This document shows positions 7,934-15,699 of a stretch of DNA of 64,000 nucleotides, one piece after another. How positions within the stretch are numbered: position 1 is the stretch's first letter; the number at the start of each line of letters is the position of its first letter. Origin of the DNA: Galbibacter orientalis DSM 19592 (GTDB lineage: Bacteria > Bacteroidota > Bacteroidia > Flavobacteriales > Flavobacteriaceae); the NCBI RefSeq assembly GCF_000260115.1, contig NZ_JH651379.1, positions 1 to 64,000 of the forward strand, written 5' to 3'. The notes under the pieces were generated by a model that saw only the letters and a program-made list of their open reading frames with translations, searched no databases and was not told the DNA's origin. A program made the translations under genes and the position numbers.

Positions 7934-8767
7934 ATGAGCACACAAAAAGTTTGGTTTATTACAGGAGCGTCCAAAGGGATGGGCCTTGAAATTACAAAAA
8001 CAGTTTTAAAAAACGGAGGTAAAGTAATTGCAACTTCCAGAAATACGGAAACGCTTTTAGAAAAAATCGCGGATTACAAGGGCAATCTACTTCCCGTAAA
8101 GTTGGACATTACCAAAGAACATGACGTGGAAGAAGCTATTTCCAAGGGTATAGAAAAATTTGGTCAAATAGATGTCGTGGTCAATAATGCAGGATATAAC
8201 CTGTTGGGGAATATTGAGGAACTAAGTGATACCGAGTTTAGGGAAACAATGAGCATAAATGTCTTTGCACTGGCCAATACCATCAGGAAAGTCTTGCCGC
8301 ATTTACGCAAGCAAAAATCAGGGCATATCATTAACACTTCATCAATGATGGGCTATATGGGGTATGCGGGTAATGGAAGCTATAATGCGTCCAAATTTGC
8401 TGTGATCGGACTATCAGAGGCTCTTGCCCAAGAAGTTGCTCCTTTTGGGATAAAAGTAACGATTCTTGCACCAGGAACATTTCGTACAAATTTTATGAGC
8501 GAGGACAGTCTCAATGTGGCGAAAAATAAAATTGACGCATATAATTTAGATGAACAGGTTGAACAGTTTACGGGATTTGATGGCAAACAATTGGGAAATC
8601 CGAAAAAATTAGCGGAAGTTTTACTTAAAATTACCGAAATGTCAAATCCACCCTTACATCTTTCTTTAGGTTCCGACAGCTACAACGCTATTTTAGAGGT
8701 ACGCAAAAATGAGGAAGAAGAAATGGAAAAATGGAAAGAACTATCTTTATCTACTGATTTTAAATAA
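7934..8767 (+). CDS. Short-chain dehydrogenase/reductase (SDR), classical type
   Basis: A 277-residue NAD(P)-dependent oxidoreductase. The cofactor motif is TGASKGMG (about residues 10-17), NNAG follows at about 82, and the catalytic Ser and YNASK (Tyr/Lys) are in SSMMGYMG...SYNASKFA. The start at 7934 (MSTQKVWFITGAS) fits the family better than the upstream in-frame ATG at 7910. It is followed 7 bp later by an AraC-family gene, so the two are probably co-transcribed. Substrate unknown. Confidence 0.9.
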   Translation: MSTQKVWFITGASKGMGLEITKTVLKNGGKVIATSRNTETLLEKIADYKGNLLPVKLDITKEHDVEEAISKGIEKFGQIDVVVNNAGYNLLGNIEELSDTEFRETMSINVFALANTIRKVLPHLRKQKSGHIINTSSMMGYMGYAGNGSYNASKFAVIGLSEALAQEVAPFGIKVTILAPGTFRTNFMSEDSLNVAKNKIDAYNLDEQVEQFTGFDGKQLGNPKKLAEVLLKITEMSNPPLHLSLGSDSYNAILEVRKNEEEEMEKWKELSLSTDFK

Positions 8768-8774
8768 TTATAAA

Positions 8775-9686
8775 GTGAAAAAAGCTGCTCCATATAGAAT
8801 CGGGTCCATTTCTGAACTCCACCGTTTATTCGGTTTGCCAAAGCCAGACCATCCACTGGTGAGTGTTATCAATTTTGAACTTTTGAAATTTGGAGATAGC
8901 GAAATCTGGAAAAATTTTTATTATTATTTTTATTGCGTTGCCTGTAAAAAAGGATCTTCGGGTAAGTTCAAATACGGGCAACGTCATTATGATTTTGAAG
9001 AGGGTATTATGAGTTTTACCAAACCCGGACAAATTTTTTCCGTTACAGATGTTACAGATGATCCAGTATCAGGATATATGCTAATATTTAAACCTGATCT
9101 TATTCGCCATTATGGATTAGGAAAAGTCATTGGAAACTATGGCTTTTTTTCATATTCCAGAGCTGAAGCCCTACATCTTTCGGAAAAAGAGGACGAAATA
9201 ATTATGTCCCTTCTTCAGCAAATGCAGGACGAACTAAAAACCAACATAGATGGTTATAGCCAAGGTCTTGTTGTTTCACATATTGAACTACTTCTCAACT
9301 ATGCGGATCGTTTTCATAATAGGCAATTTCTTACTCGAAGTGCGGTAAATAACGATCTACTTACCGAAATCGAAAGCCTGCTGACCGACTATCTAAATAG
9401 CGAATCGGCACTTTTGGGCCTGCCAACAGTACAATTTTTATCGGAAAAGCTTAATTTATCTCCTAATTATTTGAGTGATATGTTACGAAGCCTTACTGGA
9501 CAAAATGCCCAGACCTATATTCAGAAATTTGTAATCGATAAAGCCAAAGACCTTCTTTCAACGACCAATTTAAGCGTAAAAGAAATAGCTTATGATTTAG
9601 GTTTCGAGCATCCACAGTCATTTAGTACGATGTTCAAAAAGAAAATCCAAAAAACCCCCCTGCAATTTAGAGCTTCATTCAATTAA
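8775..9686 (+). CDS. AraC-family transcriptional regulator
   Basis: About 303 residues from a GTG at 8775 (VKKAAPYRIGSISELHRLF). An N-terminal cupin-like sensor domain is followed by a C-terminal double HTH (about 225-300), with LSPNYLSDMLRSLTGQNAQ, the AYDLGFEHPQSFSTMFKKK signature, and TPLQFR near the end. A longer reading from 8709 would overlap the SDR gene and adds an unlikely Lys-rich stretch. Its place after the SDR gene suggests that it regulates that gene or the neighbouring block. Confidence 0.88.
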   Translation: MKKAAPYRIGSISELHRLFGLPKPDHPLVSVINFELLKFGDSEIWKNFYYYFYCVACKKGSSGKFKYGQRHYDFEEGIMSFTKPGQIFSVTDVTDDPVSGYMLIFKPDLIRHYGLGKVIGNYGFFSYSRAEALHLSEKEDEIIMSLLQQMQDELKTNIDGYSQGLVVSHIELLLNYADRFHNRQFLTRSAVNNDLLTEIESLLTDYLNSESALLGLPTVQFLSEKLNLSPNYLSDMLRSLTGQNAQTYIQKFVIDKAKDLLSTTNLSVKEIAYDLGFEHPQSFSTMFKKKIQKTPLQFRASFN

Positions 9687-9862
9687 ACAATTACTGCTAA
9701 CCACATAAAAAAATACTATCGAAATAAATAAGAATCAATTTGGGTAATCTCTTCAGACTATTTTCTTGCTTTTCAAAAAGCGATCTTATTGTAAAAGAGC
9801 TACATTCCCGGAAAAAGACGATTCTCACACAATTTTCACCCCCTACAAATATTGGAATTCCT

Positions 9863-10624
9863 TCAGGCTTTATATTCCTGTCCTACACTTTCATAAGACA
9901 TTGACCGGTTTAAAGCTACTATCTTATCGTGATCTTGTTGAAGGTCATATTCTTGAAGTTTATCCATTATTTTATCTCTTGTTTCAGGAGCCTTGTTCCG
10001 AACTGCAATATCAAGGGCTTTTTTTAGTTCCGCTGCATTAAGTTCTGTACAATATGCAGGTGTACCGGGCTGTTGCCTCCAAGAGTCAGAAAGGTTACCC
10101 GTGTCAACAGTATCAAATCCTGTAATATCTGCCAATTGAGAAGCAGCTTTTTTATGCTCTGGGTTATCTCCAGCGACGGCAATGGCTATCCTATCTTTTC
10201 CCCCAGAGGCCTTTCCTTTATTTTTAAAGGTGTACTCCATAATATTATTGAAGAGTTTGGTAAGCGGTCTGCCCAAAACACTGGAAATATAATCGCTTTC
10301 GGTCTTATCATTTAATTCGGGGATATCGCCATCACGCATCGGATAATAGTTGGACGTATCAATTATGACAACATCTTTTGGTACATCCTTCAATAAATCT
10401 TTCGGTAAATTTTTATAGGCGCTGAAGGGCATTGAAAAGATAATAACATCTACATCTTTTACAACATCTTGCGTAGATGCCGCTTCTGCTCCCAGGTCTT
10501 CTGCAATTTTCTTAAGTTCGGGCATTTCCCTGGTATTGGTAACTTTTACCGAATTCCCGGCATTGGCAAATTTCCGTGCAAGGATGCTTCCTATGGCTCC
10601 TGTTCCTAAAATTCCTATGTTCAT
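9863..10624 (-). CDS. NADPH-dependent F420 reductase-like Rossmann oxidoreductase
   Basis: A 253-residue protein with an N-terminal NAD(P)-binding fold, GILGTGAIGSILARKFANAG (residues 3-22), and DVIIFSMPFSAY near 58. The fold matches the NADP-F420 oxidoreductase / pyrroline-carboxylate-reductase-like family. The coenzyme in Bacteroidota is not F420 in known cases, so the real substrate is open. It is co-directional with, and about 60 bp downstream of, the luciferase-like monooxygenase gene, so they likely share a transcript. Confidence 0.85.
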   Translation of the reverse strand: MNIGILGTGAIGSILARKFANAGNSVKVTNTREMPELKKIAEDLGAEAASTQDVVKDVDVIIFSMPFSAYKNLPKDLLKDVPKDVVIIDTSNYYPMRDGDIPELNDKTESDYISSVLGRPLTKLFNNIMEYTFKNKGKASGGKDRIAIAVAGDNPEHKKAASQLADITGFDTVDTGNLSDSWRQQPGTPAYCTELNAAELKKALDIAVRNKAPETRDKIMDKLQEYDLQQDHDKIVALNRSMSYESVGQEYKA

Positions 10625-10683
10625 ATCTATGTTTTTTAAATTATTAATTTCTGTTTACTTGTTATGGTTTATTAAATCAATTG

Positions 10684-11718
10684 CTAAGCATTGTAAGAAT
10701 ATGCAGGTTTTTCTTGGTTGATTTCAGTCATAATTTCGCCGAACAATTGGGTGGATTTTATGCGGTCTTCAACTGAATACATCGTAGCCACGGCAATAAG
10801 TTCATCAACGCCCGTTTCCTCTAAAAACACTTTGGTCTGTTTTTTTACACTTTCTTTGCTTCCCACAAAAGAATATTTTAACATTTGGTGCACCGAAGGA
10901 TGATTATACATTCCTTTGAGCTCTTCAGTCATTGGAGAAGGGGGCTGTAAAGGATCTTTTGCCCCCGTAAGTACCCCCACAAACATCCTGATAACCGTGG
11001 TAAACAACTTTTCGGCCTCCTCATTGGTATCAGCTACAAATACGTTGACACCGGCCATTGTGTAGGGCTTTTCTAGAAATTCAGAAGCTTTAAATTCCTG
11101 CTCATAAATCCGTAGCGAATTATGTAAATGCGTCGAGGCAAAGTGACTCGCAAAGGCGTAGGGCAAACCTTTTGCTGCGGCCAAATGGGCACTATCGGTA
11201 CTGGAACCCAAAATATATAAGGGTACGTCAGTTCCTTCAGCAATTGTTGCGCGGACTTTCGCGCTCTTATTCTCCAATGAAAAATACTGCTGAATTTTCT
11301 CTATTTCCTTTGGGAAAGAATGCGCCGCTTTCATAAAATCTGAACGAATGGCCCGCGCAGTTTGTGGGTCTGTACCCGGCGCCCTTCCAAGGCCCAGGTC
11401 GATACGGTCGGGGTATAGATGAGCAAGGGTTCCAAATTGCTCTGCTATAATCAAAGGGGAATGATTGGGTAGCATAATCCCGCCCGAACCTATCCGTAAA
11501 CTGTTTGTATTTTCTGCAACATAACCTATAAGTATTGAGGTGGCGCTGCTGCCTATATGTTCGGCATTGTGGTGCTCTGCAAACCAATAGCGCTTGTAGT
11601 TGGAAGTTTCTGCTACTTTTGCAAGTGCCAAAGAATTGTTCAGGGTTTTTTTTATGGTACCACCTTTGGGAACCAGGGCGAGTTCTAAGATAGAATATTC
11701 TGTTTTTTTAGTATTCAT
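10684..11718 (-). CDS. LLM-class flavin-dependent oxidoreductase (luciferase-like monooxygenase)
   Basis: A 344-residue TIM-barrel flavoprotein. Visible family marks are RYWFAEHHN (about 42-50), GSSATSILIGYVA, RIGSGGIMLPNHSPLIIAEQFGTL, PDRIDLGLGRAPG and the later LGSSTDSA. These match the YhbW/alkanal-monooxygenase-alpha-like subgroup. Full length. It stands between an ArsR regulator (upstream, same strand, 38 bp) and an F420-reductase-like gene (downstream), forming a three-gene redox block. Confidence 0.92.
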   Translation of the reverse strand: MNTKKTEYSILELALVPKGGTIKKTLNNSLALAKVAETSNYKRYWFAEHHNAEHIGSSATSILIGYVAENTNSLRIGSGGIMLPNHSPLIIAEQFGTLAHLYPDRIDLGLGRAPGTDPQTARAIRSDFMKAAHSFPKEIEKIQQYFSLENKSAKVRATIAEGTDVPLYILGSSTDSAHLAAAKGLPYAFASHFASTHLHNSLRIYEQEFKASEFLEKPYTMAGVNVFVADTNEEAEKLFTTVIRMFVGVLTGAKDPLQPPSPMTEELKGMYNHPSVHQMLKYSFVGSKESVKKQTKVFLEETGVDELIAVATMYSVEDRIKSTQLFGEIMTEINQEKPAYSYNA

Positions 11719-11755
11719 ATATTTATATGTTTCGATGTGTTATTCAAATAAAAAA

Positions 11756-12031
11756 TCATAATCTCTTTAATGTTGACAGGTAGGCATCCAAAATATCACA
11801 ATTTAAAGAGTAAAAATAAAAACGACCCTCTTTGTGCGGCTCTATTAGTTCTGCTTCCACCAATTTTTTGATATGATGGCTTACAGAAGGTTGTGCTAAA
11901 TTGAGGGATGAAGTAATTGTGGTACATTCCAACTTACCCTTATGAGATTGTATGGCCTTTAAAATCTTAAGCCGGTTACTATCCCCAAGTGCTTTCGATA
12001 TTTTTTCTATTTGTTTTAAGTTCAAAATCAA
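11756..12031 (-). CDS. ArsR-family winged-helix repressor
   Basis: A 91-residue regulator with the compact ArsR fold. The recognition helix region is SSLNLAQPSVSHHIKKLVEA (about 44-63), followed by the wing KEGRFYFYSLN. No Cys pair typical of the arsenic sensors is seen (single C at CTTITS and one near the C-terminus), so an inducer other than arsenite is likely. It is the first gene of the block ArsR - LLM monooxygenase - F420-like reductase. Confidence 0.9.
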   Translation of the reverse strand: MILNLKQIEKISKALGDSNRLKILKAIQSHKGKLECTTITSSLNLAQPSVSHHIKKLVEAELIEPHKEGRFYFYSLNCDILDAYLSTLKRL

Positions 12032-12430
12032 CTATTATATATTTATAAATGCAAATGTATAAATAATTAATGAAGTTATTAAAGCATTTAAGCTTATTCT
12101 ACCTATTTAGGATTTCCCCTTAGGTTCAATAGATTATTTTATTCCAAGCAATTTGTTCCGCTCAGCACATTCCCTTGCATTCCACGAAAAGCTACATTCC
12201 AGGCGGCAGCGCTTCCCTAAAAAGTATTGGATACCATCCCCAATTTCTCCTTTCCATTCCGTTAACCCTTCCCGTCCCGATAGCTATCGAAACTAGAAAA
12301 CAACACTACATTCCCAATCCAAAACCGTGAACGGAGTCCGCTCCATCGGAATTCCATTTAATCATTTGGTGCCGCTTCCTATATATTGGTACTTCACAAA
12401 AGTCTTTAGACCTACTCCCGCACCCTCACT

Positions 12431-12540
12431 GTCCCTCCCTTTTTTTGACAGCAAAATACCAACATTTGGAAGTTGAAACGGACTGCATAACCGGTCGTCC
12501 CTCCCTTTTATAAGTCCTTATCAATTCCAAATATTGAAAC
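12431..12540. repeat. Two-copy degenerate direct repeat in a 545-bp non-coding gap
   Basis: GTCCCTCCCTTTT at 12431 and again at 12497, each followed about 30 bp later by a related block (ACATTTGGAAGTTGAAAC, then TCCAAATATTGAAAC). The period is 66 bp. The gap 12032-12577 also holds a CGATAGCTATCG palindrome (12278-12289) and no convincing gene. Position ahead of the mobilization module suggests a regulatory or replication-related region, which is inference. Confidence 0.4.
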
Positions 12541-12577
12541 TGTATCAGCAACAAAAAAAGGTAACAGCGAGGGCGCT

Positions 12578-12748
12578 ATGGGAAGTAAATCTAAAATGAA
12601 TCTTATGAAATCGTACAAAAACATCAAAAAGGAAGCGGCACCAAAAAAAACAAAAAAGGAAAACGCTCAAGATATAATAAGTAAATCACTTCAAAAAAAT
12701 ACAAACGCAAACTGTCCGAATGGTTCGGATAGCATTATTAATCTTTAA
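12578..12748 (+). CDS. 56-residue Lys-rich small protein ahead of SSB
   Basis: ATG at 12578, TAA at 12746. The product is strongly basic in the first 30 residues (KSYKNIKKEAAPKKTKKEN) and ends SIINL. It ends 10 bp before the SSB start, in the same direction, so it may be the first gene of the mobilization operon. No family recognised. It could also be a chance ORF, as no counterpart was found in the sister module at 51.3 kb. Confidence 0.35.
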   Translation: MGSKSKMNLMKSYKNIKKEAAPKKTKKENAQDIISKSLQKNTNANCPNGSDSIINL

Positions 12749-12758
12749 ATATTTTATT

Positions 12759-13103
12759 ATGAGTACTTTAAAAAATCACGTACAGTTAATCGGAAATGTT
12801 GGGCAAGAACCAACCATTACCAACCTTGAAAGCGGTAAAAAAATAGCCCGTTTTTCAATCGCCACAAATGAACACTACAAAAACAACAAGGGCGAAAAAG
12901 TGCAGTCCACAGATTGGCACACCGTTGTGGCTTGGGGCAAGACTGCTGAGATTATCGAAAATTATGTCGGCAAGGGAAAAGAAATAGCCATTACTGGAAA
13001 ATTGAGAACCCGCACCTATACCACCGATGACGGAAACCAACGCTATGTAACCGAAGTGGAAGCAAAGGAAGTCCTTTTGCTCGGAAATAAAAATGATAAG
13101 TAA
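12759..13103 (+). CDS. ssb: Single-stranded DNA-binding protein of the mobilization module
   Basis: A 114-residue OB-fold protein starting MSTLKNHVQLIGNVGQEP at 12759 (the upstream in-frame Met at 12720 adds a non-homologous leader). It shows the SSB core motifs (ARFSIATNEHY, TDWHTVVAWGKTAE, YVGKGKEIAITGKLRTR). It lacks the acidic C-terminal tip of chromosomal SSB and ends LLLGNKNDK, as is usual for plasmid/ICE versions. A paralog lies in the sister module (50939-51283). It probably coats the transferred strand. Confidence 0.95.
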   Translation: MSTLKNHVQLIGNVGQEPTITNLESGKKIARFSIATNEHYKNNKGEKVQSTDWHTVVAWGKTAEIIENYVGKGKEIAITGKLRTRTYTTDDGNQRYVTEVEAKEVLLLGNKNDK

Positions 13104-13117
13104 TCTTTAAAATTTAA

Positions 13118-13151
13118 GAGGGCGTTCCCGTGGAAAGTAGCGCCCTCTTTT
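13118..13151 (+). terminator. Terminator hairpin after ssb
   Basis: GAGGGCG / CGCCCTC stem around a 16-nt loop, followed by TTTT. It separates ssb from the RadC-like gene. Confidence 0.65.
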
Positions 13152-13178
13152 AATTATTAACCAATTAATAAGTTAACA

Positions 13179-13628
13179 ATGAAAAGCAAAGTTAATGAAA
13201 TAGCTATAAGTTACAGCGGAAGCACAAAGGCAAATTTGCTTCCCAAAGTAACCTGTTCCCAAAGTGCTGCCGATATAGCCTACAGCCAATGGAACAAAGA
13301 AACAATTGAACTGCACGAAACCTTTAAAATAATGTTGCTCAATAATGCCAATAAGGTAAAAGGAATTTATGAGGTTTCAAATGGAGGTATCACAGGTACT
13401 TTAGTGGATGTCCGCATTCTATTTGCCGTACTTTTAAAGAGCTTGACAACCGCAGTAATTTTACTTCATAACCACCCGAGCGGTACCTTAAGACCTAGTG
13501 AAGCGGACAAGAGCCTGACCCAAAAGATTAAAAAGGCTGGCGACTTACTTGATATTAAAGTTCTAGACCATTTGATAATTTCTCCCGATGGCGACTATTA
13601 CAGTTTTGCAGATAATGGAATCCTTTAA
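13179..13628 (+). CDS. RadC-like JAB/MPN domain protein
   Basis: A 149-residue protein of the RadC JAB type. Unlike chromosomal RadC it has only the JAB domain. The metal site HNHPSG is at about residues 97-102 with a distal Asp in PSEADKSL. The expected family blocks ETFKIMLLNNANKVKG and HLIISPDGDYYSFADNG are present. Such short RadC proteins sit in mobile elements next to mobilization genes. Their biochemical role is not established. A broken paralog is at 50420-50869. Confidence 0.9.
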   Translation: MKSKVNEIAISYSGSTKANLLPKVTCSQSAADIAYSQWNKETIELHETFKIMLLNNANKVKGIYEVSNGGITGTLVDVRILFAVLLKSLTTAVILLHNHPSGTLRPSEADKSLTQKIKKAGDLLDIKVLDHLIISPDGDYYSFADNGIL

Positions 13629-13638
13629 ATTGAAAGCT

Positions 13639-13836
13639 ATGATTTATCTAAATTTTACCGACTTGAGCGAAGAGACTCAAAACCGACTTATGGAAAATTC
13701 CAAGAAGGATGTGGAACGAAAATTTGGGGAGGACATCCGCAAATACGTAAGGAAAAATCACGCTTGTTTTGAAACGATGATAGCCGAAGAAGCATTACGC
13801 AATTTGTATTCCTATACGTTTGTATTCAACATCTGA
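13639..13836 (+). CDS. 65-residue conserved mobile-element protein
   Basis: The start at 13639 (MIYLNFTDLSEETQNRLM) is chosen because the sister-module copy begins at the same residue (MVYLNYNNLDKETQNRLL at 50396). The rest is KDVERKFGEDIRKYVRKNHA and a conserved end RNLYSYTFVFNI. It follows the RadC-like gene by 10 bp and is followed by a terminator. Probable small helical protein. Function unknown, but conservation in order and sequence shows that it belongs to this module type. Confidence 0.75.
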   Translation: MIYLNFTDLSEETQNRLMENSKKDVERKFGEDIRKYVRKNHACFETMIAEEALRNLYSYTFVFNI

Positions 13837-13858
13837 ATTTCTAAACTTCATAGTCAAG

Positions 13859-13887
13859 CACCTCTAAATTTTTGGAGGTGTTTTTTT
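13859..13887 (+). terminator. Terminator after the ssb-radC-65aa operon
   Basis: CACCTC / GAGGTG stem with a 10-nt A/T loop and a run of seven T. Closes the first operon of the mobilization module. Confidence 0.8.
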
Positions 13888-14070
13888 GTTGCATCGATTT
13901 CAATTCAATAAAAATCACTATCTTTATTTCGCTGAAATTCAGCATTCAATTTCACGTAGGGTTATCCATTTTTTGACTTTCGCCGATAACCGTACCCATC
14001 GAAAAAATAACATATCGGAAAAATTATTTTCCTTGAAATGGCAATTGGCTTTTTAGCCAGATTGTACGGA

Positions 14071-14121
14071 ATTTTGTCCCGCTGCGCGAGACGAAAAGGA
14101 GTAGCAAGAGGGTAACACGCG
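14071..14121. other. Candidate origin of transfer (oriT)
   Basis: ATTTTGTCCC is followed by a 24-bp core (14098-14121) containing GAGTAGCAAGAGGG and TAACACGCG. The 24-bp core recurs exactly, inverted, at 49939-49962, at the same place relative to the sister mobC and relaxase genes, again with TTTGTCCC beside it. The 430-bp gap 13837-14268 holds little else. Location upstream of mobC/mobB, plus conservation in otherwise diverged DNA, supports oriT. The nick position is not known. Confidence 0.6.
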
Positions 14122-14204
14122 ATGCGATGTTTAGTACTCCTTTTTATTTACAAATCACTGATATTCAGTAATTTGAAAAAATATAAAATTCCCGACCTTC
14201 TACA

Positions 14205-14259
14205 ATTTGCGACAAATGCCCTGTGAACGCCCATTTTTAGGGAAGGATTTGCGACAAAT
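14205..14259. promoter_or_regulatory. Paired 13-bp palindromes 42 bp apart before mobC
   Basis: ATTTG-CGA-CAAAT at 14205-14217 and again at 14247-14259. The second copy ends 10 bp before the mobC ATG. The sister mobC (49798) has TTTAC-T-GTAAA at 49799-49809 and 49841-49851, also 42 bp apart. Likely operator pair for the mobC product or an accessory oriT-binding site. Confidence 0.5.
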
Positions 14260-14268
14260 CGGCGAATT

Positions 14269-14649
14269 ATGGACTCATTTATCGGCCTCAGGTTCAAAAA
14301 GGAAACGGCAAAACGTTTTCAGGAATTTTCAAGGACACACTTCAAATCACACACTGAAGCATTGGAAACAATGCTCGACTTTTTCTTCTACAATGAGATT
14401 TCCCCAAAGGAAAAATTGGGACCGACAGGTAGGACAATCGAAGCTTCACTAAAGAAACGTATCAATGCGGTCATCGCGATAATGAGGGATATGGAAAAGA
14501 CACAGACCAAACCCACGGTCGCAATGATATAATCCCTTTTTCAGACGAACGAACCTTCAAAAAAACCTTTGATTTTGGAAAAGAAAGCGGTCGAAGAAAA
14601 ACCTAAAGTAAGATTTCAGGAAAAGCAAAACCATAATAACGAACTCTAA
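14269..14649 (+). pseudogene. mobC-type mobilization protein with an in-frame stop
   Basis: The reading frame begins MDSFIGLRFKKETAKRFQEF and runs 87 codons to TAA at 14530-14532, then continues open in the same frame for 38 codons (SLFQTNEPSKKP to NHNNEL) to TAA at 14647. Its intact paralog (49214-49798) aligns over FKKETAKRFQEFSR, SHTEALETMLDFF, SPKEKLG and INAVIAIMRDMEKTQT. In the paralog the stop position is Asp in AMLDILFQE. A one-base change to TAA explains this. The product would be an accessory DNA-binding protein for the relaxase. The first 87 residues might still bind DNA. Confidence 0.7.
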
Positions 14650-14660
14650 ATTTTTGAGCT

Positions 14661-15692
14661 ATGTATATCACAATTACACCTCAAAAACTGGGAGGAAATT
14701 ATTCACAAAGTTCAGGCGATTTTGTCGGTTATCTGGAGAAAGAAAACCAGGGTTTGGAACAGGAAGAAATGGAACACTTTTTCAACCAGTATGGAGATAA
14801 AATTTCCGCTGAAGAAGTTGTGAAGGATATCGATGGCAACGGTGCCAAACTCAAAAAGACCGAACCGAAATTCTATTCCATTACGGTCAGCCCTTCCAAA
14901 TACGAACTGAACCGGTTACAGAACAGCAGTGAGGATCTAAAAAGATACACCCGTGAACTGATGAAGGATTATGTGGCATCCTTTAACCGTGAAATCAACG
15001 GAAGACCCATTACCATCGATGATATAAAATATTATGCGAAAATAGAACACCAACGCACTTTTAAGGGAACGGATTGGCAAATCAAGGAAAACCAGCCTTA
15101 TGCAACGAAAATCCTTCAGCTTAAAACTGAAATCAGGAATATTGAAGAAGGGCGGGCTGAAGGCAATAGCAAATTATTGCAGCAGAAAATTGACCGACTG
15201 GAAAAGGAAGCCCCGCACCAACAGGACGGGAAGCGAATTGTCCAGGGAATGCCCAAGGCAGGAAACCAAAGTCATATCCATATCATCGTAAGCCGAAAGG
15301 ATGCCTCCAACACTTTTAGTCTTTCTCCGGGAAGCAAGCATAAGGCATCGGAAGTGGAGATGCACGGTAAGAATGTTAAACGGGGCTTTGACCGTGACCA
15401 ATTTTTTGAACGTGCGGAAAAGACCTTTGACAAGACTTTTGGCTATCAAAGAAACTTCGCCGAGACCTACAAAGCTCGGAAGGATTTTATCAAAAACCCT
15501 AAAACCTATTTTGCGTCGTTGTTGAAATTGCCCACCAATGAAAAGACGATTGCCTTTAAAATGATGAAGGAAAGTGGTGTTCCAATGCTACCAAGCATTC
15601 CTGTGACACAGGCGCAATTGGCACTGAAGGTATTCAACCGACTACGCCGTGGCGTGGAAGTGGCCATCAAATCAAGTTCCATAGGAATCTAA
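14661..15692 (+). CDS. mobB: Mobilization relaxase (MobB type, DUF5712 family)
   Basis: A 343-residue relaxase that would nick oriT and stay bound to the transferred 5' end. It starts MYITITPQKLGGNYSQSSGD. The histidine metal motif is HIHIIVSRKD (about 209-218). Tyr residues in the KFYSITVSPSKYEL block or YYAKIEHQRTF are candidates for the nucleophile. The C-terminal third (RGFDRDQFFERAEKTFDKTF and onward) is complete here but missing from the paralog at 48511-49245. It follows mobC by 11 bp. Confidence 0.85.
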   Translation: MYITITPQKLGGNYSQSSGDFVGYLEKENQGLEQEEMEHFFNQYGDKISAEEVVKDIDGNGAKLKKTEPKFYSITVSPSKYELNRLQNSSEDLKRYTRELMKDYVASFNREINGRPITIDDIKYYAKIEHQRTFKGTDWQIKENQPYATKILQLKTEIRNIEEGRAEGNSKLLQQKIDRLEKEAPHQQDGKRIVQGMPKAGNQSHIHIIVSRKDASNTFSLSPGSKHKASEVEMHGKNVKRGFDRDQFFERAEKTFDKTFGYQRNFAETYKARKDFIKNPKTYFASLLKLPTNEKTIAFKMMKESGVPMLPSIPVTQAQLALKVFNRLRRGVEVAIKSSSIGI

Positions 15693-15699
15693 TTCGAGT

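Noticed and set aside
9766-10041. 91-residue plus-strand ORF after the AraC gene
   Set aside because: Mostly antisense to the F420-reductase-like gene with no recognisable features.
12431-12540. CRISPR array
   Set aside because: Only two degenerate repeats, no uniform spacer length, no cas genes in the window.
14207-14452. 81-residue plus-strand ORF overlapping mobC
   Set aside because: It is another frame of the mobC gene. The frame at 14269 aligns with the second mobC copy and this one does not.
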